Assembly: GCF_900100885.1 (NCBI RefSeq)
Contig: NZ_LT629692.1
Span: 1,612,001 to 1,676,000, forward strand
Direction: 5' to 3'
Length of the DNA stretch: 64,000 bases
Source: Microbacterium pygmaeum
GTDB taxonomy: Bacteria > Actinomycetota > Actinomycetes > Actinomycetales > Microbacteriaceae
Below, in pieces: positions 33,586-41,940 of the stretch (positions are counted from its first letter, which is position 1; each line of letters opens with the position of its first letter). A program made the position numbers and the translations under genes. Under the pieces are notes generated by a model. The model was not told the origin of the DNA, did no database searches, and saw nothing but the letters and a program-made list of their open reading frames with translations.

Positions 33586-34010
33586 GCAGCGTGCGCATCG
33601 CCCGCATCAGCGCGATCCCGCTCGACCTGGACGAGCACCTGCGTGCCGTCGATGATCCGGCCGCGGGAGCGGAGACCACGTTCGTCGGCCGCGTGCGCGA
33701 TCACGATCCGGATGCCGCGACCGCCGTCGTCGCCCTCGAGTACACCGCACATCCCGATGCCGAGGAGACGCTGCGGACGATCGCCGATCGGGCAGCTGCC
33801 GGCACCGACGCGATCGTCGCCGTCAGCCACCGAATCGGCCGGCTCTCGGTGGCAGACGCCGCGGTCGTCATCGTCGTGGCATCCTCGCACCGCGACGAGT
33901 CGTTCCGCATCTGCCGCACGATCATCGAGACGATCAAGACCGAACTCCCGGTTTGGAAGCGACAGGTCGAGGCCGACGGCACCACCGCATGGAAGGGCCT
34001 CGGCGGCTGA
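33582..34010 (+). CDS. moaE: Molybdopterin synthase catalytic subunit
   Basis: 142 residues. Family motifs: ETTFVGRVRDHD, AVSHRIGRLSVAD and TELPVWKRQ containing the catalytic Lys. MoaE transfers two sulfurs from thiocarboxylated MoaD to precursor Z (cPMP), producing molybdopterin. ATG overlaps the mog stop (ATGA). Its partner moaD is encoded on the opposite strand, with its 3' end 14 bp away, so the two synthase subunits come from convergent operons. Confidence 0.95.
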   Translation: MSSVRIARISAIPLDLDEHLRAVDDPAAGAETTFVGRVRDHDPDAATAVVALEYTAHPDAEETLRTIADRAAAGTDAIVAVSHRIGRLSVADAAVVIVVASSHRDESFRICRTIIETIKTELPVWKRQVEADGTTAWKGLGG

Positions 34011-34024
34011 GGCTGCCGGCCCGA

Positions 34025-34258
34025 TCAGCCGCCGGCGAACGGCGGGAGAACGTCGACCAGGGTGTCGGCCGTGAGCACGGTGTCATCGTCGACGCGGGCA
34101 CCGTCGACGAGGACTGCGCAACGAGGAAGGATGCCGGTCAGCTGCGGGTGCTCGAGGGTCAGGGCCGAGCGCAGCTCGCCCAGCGTCGCCTCTTGACGGG
34201 TCTGCTCGTCGCGGCCGGCCGCCTCGGCGGCGCCGGCGAAGTAGCGCACCCGAGCCAT
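34025..34258 (-). CDS. moaD: Molybdopterin synthase sulfur carrier subunit
   Basis: 77-residue ubiquitin-like protein beginning MARVRYFAGAAEAAG and ending in the obligatory PFAGG. The terminal Gly is adenylated and thiocarboxylated by the MoeZ-type enzyme encoded at 36862-37998. Last gene of the moeZ-moeA-moaC-mobA-moaD operon; its ATG shares one base with the mobA TGA. Confidence 0.93.
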   Translation of the reverse strand: MARVRYFAGAAEAAGRDEQTRQEATLGELRSALTLEHPQLTGILPRCAVLVDGARVDDDTVLTADTLVDVLPPFAGG

Positions 34259-35136
34259 CAGGGCTGCTCCGCTCGGTCGCCCCAGGTGGCTGCGAGCTCC
34301 GTGATGGCGGCCACGGCCGCAGCGGTGTCCGCGGGGGATCCACCGCTTCGGCCGGCCACGAGGCCGGCGACGAACGCGCTGAACGGCGCCGCGGGACGCG
34401 CGACACTGCCCGCGACATCGCGGGCGAGATCGAGGATGAGCGAGATCGGGAGATCATCGGGCAGCAGGGCGAATCGCTCGCGCAGCGCAGCCGCCCATGC
34501 ATCCAGTGCCTCCGGGGGCAGCGAGCGGGAGGATTCGGTCATGCGCTCTCCAGGATCCGACACTCCGGCACTCTGCCGGGCGTTGCTCAGATCCTCCCAC
34601 GTGTCCACATCGGCCGTCGATCCGGCCGGGGCGCGCACGGTGGCGATCTCCAAACCGTCCATGAGTTCGCGCATGGCGGCGTTCGCCCCCGAATCGGGCA
34701 CGCGCTGCGCGGCTCGTCGGAGTGCCGCCGTCCGGTAGATCCCGCTGAGCCATTGCGGACGCCCGGAGTCGTCGGTGAGGCATAGGCCGTCCGCGTACGC
34801 GCCGAGTGCGGCCGTCTCCAGCAGGAAGCTCACGGCTTCGCCCGCGCGCGGCAGATCGGCGGCCAGGATCAGCACCTCGGTGGTCGGGATGCAGGGAAGG
34901 GCCGCGAGCACGGCGGCGACAGGTCCGCCGAACGGGGGTTCCTCCCGCACCCACCTCAGCCGGGCATTCCCGTCGGTCGCCGGGCCCACGGCCACGATAG
35001 GCAGACACCCTGCTGCGTCGGCGGCATCGGCCGCGGTCTGCAGAAGCGTCACCCCGCCGATATCCAGGAGCGGCTTCGCAGCGCCGCCCAGCCTGGATGC
35101 CCGACCGCCCGCGAGGATGATCGCCGCGAGGCTCAC
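34258..35136 (-). CDS. mobA: MobA-like nucleotidyltransferase fused to DUF6457
   Basis: About 292 residues. The N-terminal part is a MobA-type NTP-transferase (IILAGGRASRLGGAAKPLLDIGG; VLILAADLPRAGEAV) that would add GMP to molybdenum cofactor to make the MGD form. The signature departs slightly from LAGGxSxRMGxDK. After a linker (~residue 200), the C-terminal ~85 residues (LDAWAAALRERFALLPDD...) match actinobacterial DUF6457, which follows MobA in several species. GTG 35136 overlaps the moaC stop (GTGA). Confidence 0.88.
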   Translation of the reverse strand: MSLAAIILAGGRASRLGGAAKPLLDIGGVTLLQTAADAADAAGCLPIVAVGPATDGNARLRWVREEPPFGGPVAAVLAALPCIPTTEVLILAADLPRAGEAVSFLLETAALGAYADGLCLTDDSGRPQWLSGIYRTAALRRAAQRVPDSGANAAMRELMDGLEIATVRAPAGSTADVDTWEDLSNARQSAGVSDPGERMTESSRSLPPEALDAWAAALRERFALLPDDLPISLILDLARDVAGSVARPAAPFSAFVAGLVAGRSGGSPADTAAAVAAITELAATWGDRAEQP

Positions 35137-35621
35137 GCTGTCCGGTCCGACTCTCCAGGACGCTGCCACGCCCCGGAGCGGCCGCCCTCCTTGGAGATCA
35201 GCCGGACGTTCTCGATCTCGACGGATTTGTCCATCCCTTTGACCATGTCCACGATCGCGAGGGCCGCGACTGCGACGGCGGTGAGCGCCTCCATCTCCAC
35301 CCCGGTCCGGTCCGCCGTACGCACCGTCGCCGAGATCTCGATACCGTCATCGGTGATCTCGAGGTCGACCGACGCGCCATGGACGCCGATGACGTGCGCC
35401 AACGGCAGCAAATCGGCGGTCTTCTTGGCGCCCGAGATGCCCGCGATGCGAGCGACAGCGAGCACGTCGCCCTTCGGCGCGGTGCCGCTGCGCAGGGCGG
35501 CGATCACCTCCGTGCTGCAGCGCACGTACCCGCGCGCCGTCGCCGCTCGCACGGTCGGCTGCTTGTCGGTGACATCCACCATGCGGGCGTGCCCGGCATC
35601 ATCGAGGTGCGTGAAGCTCAT
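35133..35621 (-). CDS. moaC: Cyclic pyranopterin monophosphate synthase
   Basis: 162 residues. MSFTHLDDAGHARMVDVTDK is the family N-terminus; KKTADLLPLAHVI and GVEMEALTAVAVAALAIVDMVKGMDK carry the active-site His and Lys residues. MoaC completes conversion of the MoaA product (3',8-cyclo-GTP) to cPMP. Its start overlaps the moeA stop and its stop overlaps the mobA start, each by 4 nt. Confidence 0.97.
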   Translation of the reverse strand: MSFTHLDDAGHARMVDVTDKQPTVRAATARGYVRCSTEVIAALRSGTAPKGDVLAVARIAGISGAKKTADLLPLAHVIGVHGASVDLEITDDGIEISATVRTADRTGVEMEALTAVAVAALAIVDMVKGMDKSVEIENVRLISKEGGRSGAWQRPGESDRTA

Positions 35622-36865
35622 GTCAACAGCATGACATCCACCGCGGTGCCGGCCTCGACCTCGTCGACCTCGGCCGGCACGATCGCGTAGGCCTCCGCCC
35701 GGCCGAGCCCTCCCGCCAAGTGGGATCCGGAGCCGCCTGCGGTCGCCGGGGCGACGCTCCAGGCGCCGGGATCGGAGCGATCGATCACCGCCGGCAGATA
35801 TTGCCGACGGTTCGGCGGGGTGCGCCAGCCGACAGCGGCCGGCAATCGCAGCACCGGCCGGTGCAGCGCTGCCCGAGACTGCAGGGCGAGCAGCGCCGGT
35901 CGCACGAAGGTCTCGAACGACACCGCCACGCTCACCGGGTTGCCCGGCAGGCCGAACAGCAGAGCGCCGTCTGCGGAGCGGCCGAACCCCTGCGGCTTGC
36001 CGGGTTGCATGGCGACCTTGACGAACGACATCTCACCGCCGGGCCCGAGGGTGTTCTTGACGACTTCGTAGGCTCCGGCGCTGACGCCTCCTGAGAAGAC
36101 GACGACGTCCGCGGCCACGTCGGCGGCGTGGCGAAGGACCTCTCGGAGCGCCGCCTCGTCGTCCGCCACGCTGCGACGGAGCACCACGGCTCCTCCCGCC
36201 TCCGCGACCAGGCCCGTCAGAAGCTCGGAATTCGATTCGGGGATCTGCCCGCGACGAAGCGGCGAACCAGGTTGGACCAGCTCGGAGCCGGTGGAGATGA
36301 CGGCGACGCGCGGCGTTGCCGCCACCACGAAGGTGGTGGCTCCCGCGGCTGCGGCCGCGGCGGCCTGCAGCGGCCCGACGACGGTTCCGCGCGGTAGGAG
36401 CTCGTCGCCTACCGATGCGTCCGCGGCGCGACGGCGGATGAACAGCCCGGCGGTGCGGGGTGCCACCCGGACGAGCGTCATCTCAAGGGATCCCTCCAGG
36501 CCCAGCGCGGTGTCCTCGAACGGCACGATGACATCGGCCGCTGTCGGCACCGCGGAACCGGTCATGATGCGGGCGGCCTCGCCCGGTCCGATCGGCGGGT
36601 CCAGAGCGGAGCCGGCCGGCAGGTCGGCGACCACCCGGAGGCGGACTGGGGACTCGGATGCCGCGCCGGCGACGTCGGCGAATCGCACCGCGAACCCGTC
36701 CATGGCGGAATTGTCGAACACCGGAATGTCCACGAGCGCCCGCAGCGGCTCAGTCAGGGTGCGGCCGATCGCCCCGCCGACCGGGACGCTCTCGCCGCCG
36801 AGAGGCTGCACGGAAGCCAGGATTCGAGCCAGGTGCTCTTCGACCGTGCGCATCGGCTCCGTCAT
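35618..36865 (-). CDS. moeA: Molybdopterin molybdotransferase
   Basis: 415 residues. Characteristic elements are FDNSAMDGFAVR, RIMTGSAVPTAADVIVPFED, VAVISTGSELVQPGSPLRRGQIPESN split across the MPT-binding domain, and GLPGNPVSVAVSFETF. MoeA inserts molybdate into adenylated molybdopterin. ATG 36865 overlaps the moeZ stop, which decides this start over the open frame to 36895. Part of the tightly coupled cofactor operon. Confidence 0.95.
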   Translation of the reverse strand: MTEPMRTVEEHLARILASVQPLGGESVPVGGAIGRTLTEPLRALVDIPVFDNSAMDGFAVRFADVAGAASESPVRLRVVADLPAGSALDPPIGPGEAARIMTGSAVPTAADVIVPFEDTALGLEGSLEMTLVRVAPRTAGLFIRRRAADASVGDELLPRGTVVGPLQAAAAAAAGATTFVVAATPRVAVISTGSELVQPGSPLRRGQIPESNSELLTGLVAEAGGAVVLRRSVADDEAALREVLRHAADVAADVVVFSGGVSAGAYEVVKNTLGPGGEMSFVKVAMQPGKPQGFGRSADGALLFGLPGNPVSVAVSFETFVRPALLALQSRAALHRPVLRLPAAVGWRTPPNRRQYLPAVIDRSDPGAWSVAPATAGGSGSHLAGGLGRAEAYAIVPAEVDEVEAGTAVDVMLLT

Positions 36866-37998
36866 GCCGACTGCCCCGCCAGGGCGACATCCCATGCGAC
36901 GATCCCGCCGGCGAGTACGGTCGCCGAGACCCCGACGGCGGCGAGCGCTTCGGCGGCGCGCCTGGCACGGGCGCCGACCTGGCAGATGACCACGACCGGT
37001 CCGGCGACCTGCCCGGGATCCGCGAGGAGCTGCGCCAGCGGGATGTGGTGCGAGCCGGGAATCATGCCGCGCGCCACCTCATCGGCCTCCCGCACGTCCA
37101 CCAGCGCGGGTGCGGAGCCGCCGGCGATCGCATCGGCCAGATCGCGGGCCGAGACGACGTCGATCGGGACCCCGACCTCGGGTGCGGCGGAGCGGACCGC
37201 ACCTCTGGCCGTGGCATCCGCGCTTGATCCGGCCGGCCGCAACGGCACTTCGAACTGCCGGGCACGCAGGGAATCGATGACCAGCACGCGCCCGAGCAGC
37301 GGCTCGCCGATCCCGGCGATGAGCTTGATCGCCTCGATCGCCATGAGCGAGCCGACCTGCAGGCAGAGGGCTCCGAGTACGCCGACCTGCGCGCAGGTGG
37401 GCACATCGCCGGCGCTGCCGGCCGGGTACAGATCCGACAGCCGCACCGCGGGCGCGCCGGCCGGTGGCATCGACCAGAACACGGTCACCTGCGCGTCGAA
37501 GGCCTGCACCGTGCCCCACACCAGCGGGACTCCGAGCGACTCGCAGGCGGCGGCGACCGCCTCGCGGGTGTCGAACGTGTCGGAGCCGTCGATCACGAGG
37601 TCCGCGCCGCGCAGCAGCGCGACGGCGTTGGCGTCGTCGATGCGTTCGGCGACCGCGAGCACGCGTGTCTCGGGGGCGAGATCGGCGGCGACCCGCGCGG
37701 CGCTGTCGACCTTCGGTGCCCCGACGTCGCGCAGGCGGTGCAGCACCTGACGCTGGAGGTTGGATGCCTCGACCGTGTCGTCATCGATGACGGTCAGGGT
37801 GCCGATGCCCGCAGCCGCGAGCGCGAGCACGATCGGCGAGCCGAGCCCGCCGGCGCCGATCACGGCGACGTGCGCGGCCGCCAGCCGGCGCTGCCCGATC
37901 TCACCGAGCGTGAGCAGGCTGGTGTGGCGGGCCGTCCGGGCACGCTCACTCGCGCTCAGCGCGGGAACCGGCTCGACCAGCGGCGGCAGCGGAGGCAT
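36862..37998 (-). CDS. moeZ: MoeZ-type adenylyltransferase/sulfurtransferase (ThiF + rhodanese)
   Basis: 378 residues. The N-terminal ThiF/MoeB domain has VAVIGAGGLGSPIVLALAAAG, the nucleotide site and catalytic Cys in VPTCAQVGVLG, but lacks the CxxC zinc pairs of E. coli MoeB. The C-terminal rhodanese domain (~275-378) has active-site loop ICQVGARA with its persulfide Cys. It activates and sulfurates MoaD, and possibly other carriers. ATG 37998 has TAGCCT 6 nt upstream on the minus strand, a leaderless start, and heads the operon. Confidence 0.92.
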   Translation of the reverse strand: MPPLPPLVEPVPALSASERARTARHTSLLTLGEIGQRRLAAAHVAVIGAGGLGSPIVLALAAAGIGTLTVIDDDTVEASNLQRQVLHRLRDVGAPKVDSAARVAADLAPETRVLAVAERIDDANAVALLRGADLVIDGSDTFDTREAVAAACESLGVPLVWGTVQAFDAQVTVFWSMPPAGAPAVRLSDLYPAGSAGDVPTCAQVGVLGALCLQVGSLMAIEAIKLIAGIGEPLLGRVLVIDSLRARQFEVPLRPAGSSADATARGAVRSAAPEVGVPIDVVSARDLADAIAGGSAPALVDVREADEVARGMIPGSHHIPLAQLLADPGQVAGPVVVICQVGARARRAAEALAAVGVSATVLAGGIVAWDVALAGQSA

Positions 37999-38069
37999 GT
38001 GACCAGGCTAGCCGGGTCGGGAACGGCAGGCTCCGCGACGGTTGCGGGTTCGCGAATGCGGCGATCGTG

Positions 38070-38102
38070 TGCGGATCTGTCCGCATCTGCGGCTGGTAGG
38101 TT
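38070..38102 (+). promoter_or_regulatory. Inverted repeat and -10 box before the TOBE regulator/mod operon
   Basis: TGCGGA-TCTG-TCCGCA (38070-38085) is a 6+4+6 inverted repeat; TAGGTT (38097-38102) is the probable -10, 7 nt before ATG 38110. The repeat lies where a repressor could block the promoter; the HTH-TOBE protein itself is the likely ligand. The same 111-bp gap carries the divergent moeZ promoter. Confidence 0.55.
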
Positions 38103-38109
38103 CGCAGTC

Positions 38110-38499
38110 ATGACCGCCTTCAAGATCGCCGAGGCCGCACGGCTGCTCGGCGTGAGTGATGACACCGTCCGGCGATGGGTTGACTCGGGCGTACTCCCGG
38201 CCGCCGGCACGCCGGCGCAGATCCCGGGCGAGGCGCTCGCCGCGCACGCCGTGGAACTCGCGCGGACCGCGTCGAACCCGACCGACGTGCTCTCCAGTGC
38301 CCGCAACCGGTTCGTCGGACTCGTGACGCGCGTGCAGATCGACGGCGTCATGGCGCAGGTCGACATCCAATCCGGCCCGCATCGGGTGGTCTCGCTCATG
38401 TCTGCCGAAGCCGTTCCCGAATTGGGGCTCGACATCGGATCCCTCGCGGTCGCGGTCATCAAGGCCACCAACGTCATCGTCGAAGTACCGAAAGGCTGA
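38110..38499 (+). CDS. HTH-TOBE molybdate-binding regulator
   Basis: 129 residues. An N-terminal MerR/excisionase-like helix-turn-helix (FKIAEAARLLGVSDDTVRRWVDSGVLPA) is joined to a single TOBE/MopI domain (NRFVGLVTRVQIDGVMAQVDIQSGPHRVVSLMS). TOBE domains bind molybdate or tungstate. This small architecture is common upstream of modABC in actinobacteria and is thought to replace ModE. It sits 2 nt before modA in the same operon and is divergent from the cofactor operon, so it can link molybdate supply to both. Confidence 0.9.
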   Translation: MTAFKIAEAARLLGVSDDTVRRWVDSGVLPAAGTPAQIPGEALAAHAVELARTASNPTDVLSSARNRFVGLVTRVQIDGVMAQVDIQSGPHRVVSLMSAEAVPELGLDIGSLAVAVIKATNVIVEVPKG

Positions 38500-38501
38500 C
38501 C

Positions 38502-39305
38502 ATGCGCATGCGTCCCCTGATCGCGGCTACCGCTGCCGCACTGCTCCTGCTCGCCGGATGCGCGAGCAGCGATGCCGGGGGCGGTGCGACGGCGACCGCC
38601 ACGCCGTCCGCGACCGCCGCCGCCAACGCACTGGAGGGTGATCTCACGGTCTTCGCCGCGGCCTCGCTGAAAGCGGCGTTCGATGAGATCGCCGTCGCCT
38701 TCGAGGAGGAGAACCCGGGGGTGGACGTGCTCCCGATCACCTACGACGGCTCGAGCACCCTCGCCACGCAGATCATCGAGGGCGCACCGGTCGACGTGTT
38801 CGCCTCGGCCGACGAGAAGAACATGACGAAGGTCACCGACGAGGACCTCATCGCCTCGACCGAGCTGTTCGCCGCGAACACGCTGGTCGTGGCGCTGCCG
38901 CCCGGAAATCCCGCCGGAGTCGACAGCCTCGACGACCTCGCCGATCCGGCGACCACTGTCGTGCTGTGCGCGCCCGAGGTCCCGTGCGGGGCGGCATCCC
39001 AGACGCTGCTGACCAACGCCGGCCTCGCCGTCACCCCCGTCAGCCTGGAGCAGAACGTCACCGCCGTGCTCACCAAGGTGGCAGCCGACGAAGCCGATGC
39101 CGGACTGGTGTACAAGACGGATGTCGCGAACAACGACGCCGTGGAGAGCTTCGCCCCCGACGGGGCGGCGGACGTCGTCAACAGCTACCCGATCGGTGCG
39201 CTCGCAGACTCGGCGAACCCCGACGCGGCCGCGGCGTTCGCCGCATTCGTGACCGGTGAGCGCGGCCAGGAGATCCTGGCGTCGTACGGCTTCGGCGCTC
39301 CGTGA
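38502..39305 (+). CDS. modA: Molybdate-binding lipoprotein
   Basis: 267 residues. Signal peptide with lipobox LLAG-C, lipidated Cys at residue 20, then an Ala/Thr linker. ModA signatures follow: LTVFAAASLKAAFDEIAVAFEE, YDGSSTLATQIIEGAPVDVFASAD, and DAGLVYKTDVA. Captures molybdate outside the membrane for the ModBC transporter. Its stop overlaps the modB GTG start by 4 nt. Confidence 0.96.
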   Translation: MRMRPLIAATAAALLLLAGCASSDAGGGATATATPSATAAANALEGDLTVFAAASLKAAFDEIAVAFEEENPGVDVLPITYDGSSTLATQIIEGAPVDVFASADEKNMTKVTDEDLIASTELFAANTLVVALPPGNPAGVDSLDDLADPATTVVLCAPEVPCGAASQTLLTNAGLAVTPVSLEQNVTAVLTKVAADEADAGLVYKTDVANNDAVESFAPDGAADVVNSYPIGALADSANPDAAAAFAAFVTGERGQEILASYGFGAP

Positions 39306-40114
39306 GCAGATGGCGCGGCGCCGGGGGATTCGTCCCGCCGATCCTCGCCGTGCCCGCCGTCCTCGGGCTCGCACTGCTGATCCTGCCGCTGGCGGCGCTG
39401 GTCGGCCGCGTCGAATGGTCGACGCTGTGGGCCGACATCACCGCGCCGGCCGCGGTCGATGCACTGCTGCTGTCCCTGCGGACAGGACTCACGGCGACGG
39501 CGCTGTGCATCGTCCTCGGCGTGCCGCTGGCACTCGTGATGGCCCGGTCGGGCTCCCGGCTGTCGGCGATGCTTCGTGCGCTGGTGACCGTGCCCCTCGT
39601 CCTTCCGCCGATGGTCGGCGGGGTCGCGCTGCTGTTCCTGTTCGGGCGCAGCGCGCCGCTCGGGGTGCTCTTGGATGAGACGTGGGGGCTGCGCATCCCG
39701 TTCACCACGACAGCGGTCGTCCTCGCGCAGACCTTCGTCGCGCTGCCGTTCCTGGTCCTGGCGCTCGAAGGATCGCTGCGCACCTCCGGGGTCGGGTACG
39801 AGCGGACGGCGGCGACGCTCGGCGCCGGTCGGTGGACGATCCTGCGGCGGGTCACCCTGCCGCTCGCGGCGCCCGGACTCATCGCCGGGATCGTGCTGTG
39901 CTTCGCCCGCGCGATCGGCGAGTTCGGCGCGACCGCGCTGTTCGCCGGCAACGCCCCCGGCGTCACCCAGACGATGCCGCTCGCGATCTACACGGCCTTC
40001 AACGGCTCAGGTGTCGGGCAGGGGACCGCGGTGGCGCTCTCGCTCCTTCTGCTGCTGACCGCCGTCACCGTGCTGTTGCTCGTGCGGGCATGGCGCCCGG
40101 AGGCGTCGCGATGA
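39302..40114 (+). CDS. modB: Molybdate ABC permease
   Basis: 270 residues with five to six membrane segments. The conserved ModB features are VPLVLPPMVGGVALLFLFGR, the EAA loop region ERTAATLGAGRWTILRRVTL, and ARAIGEFGATALFAGN. Start GTG overlaps modA (GTGA) and the stop overlaps modC (ATGA), so the three transport genes are translationally coupled. Confidence 0.95.
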   Translation: MSRWRGAGGFVPPILAVPAVLGLALLILPLAALVGRVEWSTLWADITAPAAVDALLLSLRTGLTATALCIVLGVPLALVMARSGSRLSAMLRALVTVPLVLPPMVGGVALLFLFGRSAPLGVLLDETWGLRIPFTTTAVVLAQTFVALPFLVLALEGSLRTSGVGYERTAATLGAGRWTILRRVTLPLAAPGLIAGIVLCFARAIGEFGATALFAGNAPGVTQTMPLAIYTAFNGSGVGQGTAVALSLLLLLTAVTVLLLVRAWRPEASR

Positions 40115-41235
40115 CGGCGGCGCTGGCCGCGCACGTCGTCGTGGTCCGGCCAGGATTCCGGCTCGACGCGACGCTGGATGCCGCGCCCGGCGAGATCGTC
40201 GCGATCATGGGTCCGAGCGGTGCAGGGAAGTCGACGCTGCTGGCGACGATCGCGGGCCTGGAGCGGCTGAGCGGCGGATCCGTCAGCATCGGCGACGACA
40301 TGGTGGCGAGCAAGGGCCGGCACACCAGACCCGAGAAGCGGGGCGTCGCGCTCCTCGGTCAGGATCCGCGACTGTTCCCGCACCTGAGTGCGCGGGAGAA
40401 CATCGCGTTCGGTCCTCGCGCCCGTGGCACCGACCGGACGACGGCGCGGGCCGACGCCGACGAATGGCTGTGGCGGGTCGGCCTCGACGGCAGCGGCGAC
40501 CGGCGGCCGGGGCAGCTGTCCGGCGGTCAGCAGCAGCGGGTGGCGATCGCCCGCGCCCTGGCCGCGGCGCCGCGGCTCCTGCTCCTCGACGAGCCGCTGA
40601 CCTCGCTCGACACCGAGACCGCAGGCGAGATCCGCGGTGTGCTCCAGACGCAGCTGGCCGCGGCGGGCACGACGACCGTGTTCGCCACGCACGATGCCGT
40701 CGACGCGGTGGCGGTGGCATCGCGCCTGGCGATCCTCGAGGCGGGCTCGCTCACCCAGACCGGTCCGGTCCGGGATGTCCTGGGAGCACCCGCGAGCCGC
40801 TTCGCGGCATCCGTCGCCGGGGTCAACCGCGTCGTCGGCGAAGCGCACCGAGGGATGTGGCGTGCGATCGGCGTGCGTCCGGGCGTTGTGCTGGCAGGGA
40901 CGGATGCTGCGGGTGAACGTGCGTCGGCGGAGTCAGCCGACGGCAGTCCGCTGGCTGCCGTGTTCCGCGCGGATGCGGTGCGGTTGAGCTCGGCGGCGGA
41001 ATCGTCGTGGACCGGCGAGCTTCGCCTGGCCGAGTCCGAAGCGCCGACGTCCGGCGCGTGGATCGCTCGGGTCGAGCGATTGGAGCAGACGCTCGGAGGC
41101 GTGCGGGTGCACACCGCCGAGCCGCCGATCGCCGTCGATCTCCCCACCGAAGCGGTGGCGCTGCTGCACTTGCGTCCTGGGACGCCGGTGCGACTCCGCG
41201 TCGAGGCGGCCGACGTGCGCCTCCAGCCGATGTGA
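40111..41235 (+). CDS. modC: Molybdate ABC ATPase
   Basis: 374 residues. Walker A is GPSGAGKST, signature LSGGQQQRVAIARAL, Walker B LLLLDEPLTSLD, and switch His in FATHDAVD. The C-terminal ~130 residues include a TOBE-type domain (GELRLAESEAPTSGAWIARVERLEQ) that usually senses molybdate in ModC. The start overlaps modB by 4 nt; I rejected the longer frame inside modB. Confidence 0.94.
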   Translation: MTAALAAHVVVVRPGFRLDATLDAAPGEIVAIMGPSGAGKSTLLATIAGLERLSGGSVSIGDDMVASKGRHTRPEKRGVALLGQDPRLFPHLSARENIAFGPRARGTDRTTARADADEWLWRVGLDGSGDRRPGQLSGGQQQRVAIARALAAAPRLLLLDEPLTSLDTETAGEIRGVLQTQLAAAGTTTVFATHDAVDAVAVASRLAILEAGSLTQTGPVRDVLGAPASRFAASVAGVNRVVGEAHRGMWRAIGVRPGVVLAGTDAAGERASAESADGSPLAAVFRADAVRLSSAAESSWTGELRLAESEAPTSGAWIARVERLEQTLGGVRVHTAEPPIAVDLPTEAVALLHLRPGTPVRLRVEAADVRLQPM

Positions 41236-41265
41236 GAAGGCGCCGTCCAGCGGTAGCCTCGCCGG

Positions 41266-41862
41266 GTGAGCCGCATCCGCCCGTTCCGGCCCGGCGATGA
41301 GCCGGCCCTCGCTGAGATCTGCGTGCGCACGGCGGATGCCGGCGCCGACGCCACCGGGATCTTCGACGACGACGCGATCTGGGCGGCGATCTTCGTCCTG
41401 CCCTACGTCGCTCGTCACCCGGAGTACGCGTTCGTGGTCGAGACGGACGACGGTCGCGTCGTCGGCTACATCGTGGGCGCTCCTGACACCGATGCGTTCG
41501 AGGAGTGGTTCCGGACGCAGTGGTGGCCCGCTCGTGCTGCGCGGTGGCCATTGCCTTCCGCCGAGGCATCCCGTCAGGACGGCACGCTCATCTACGCCTA
41601 CGGTCGCCGCGCAGGCGGCGAGCCGTACGGGCGGGACTACGCCGCGCACCTGCACATCGACCTGCTGCCGGAGGCGCAGGGACACGGGTGGGGGCGCCGC
41701 CTGATCGACACCCTGATCGGAGCGCTCCGGGCGGATGGCGTCACAGGGCTGCATCTGGTCGCCTCCGACGCCAACACGGGTGCGCTGGCGTTCTACGAGC
41801 GACTCGGGTTCGAACCGTTGGAGTCCCATCCCGGAGTCCAGGCGTTCGGCATGCGCCTGTGA
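41266..41862 (+). CDS. GNAT-family N-acetyltransferase
   Basis: 198 residues. The acetyl-CoA binding motif A is LLPEAQGHGWGRRLIDTLIGAL and motif B AFYERLGFEPLESHPGV. It resembles GNATs acting on small amines, related to human OGA C-terminal-like acetyltransferases. GTG start is preceded by TAGCCT at 6 nt (leaderless type). It lies between modC and an unrelated oxidoreductase, and nothing ties it to molybdenum metabolism. Confidence 0.88.
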   Translation: MSRIRPFRPGDEPALAEICVRTADAGADATGIFDDDAIWAAIFVLPYVARHPEYAFVVETDDGRVVGYIVGAPDTDAFEEWFRTQWWPARAARWPLPSAEASRQDGTLIYAYGRRAGGEPYGRDYAAHLHIDLLPEAQGHGWGRRLIDTLIGALRADGVTGLHLVASDANTGALAFYERLGFEPLESHPGVQAFGMRL

Positions 41863-41940
41863 CCTGCCCCGACCCTGCCGCTGCGCGAAGCGCTCGTCAA
41901 CCCCTGCTCTGCGCGTGCCCGCTGACGTAGCGTTCGGAGG

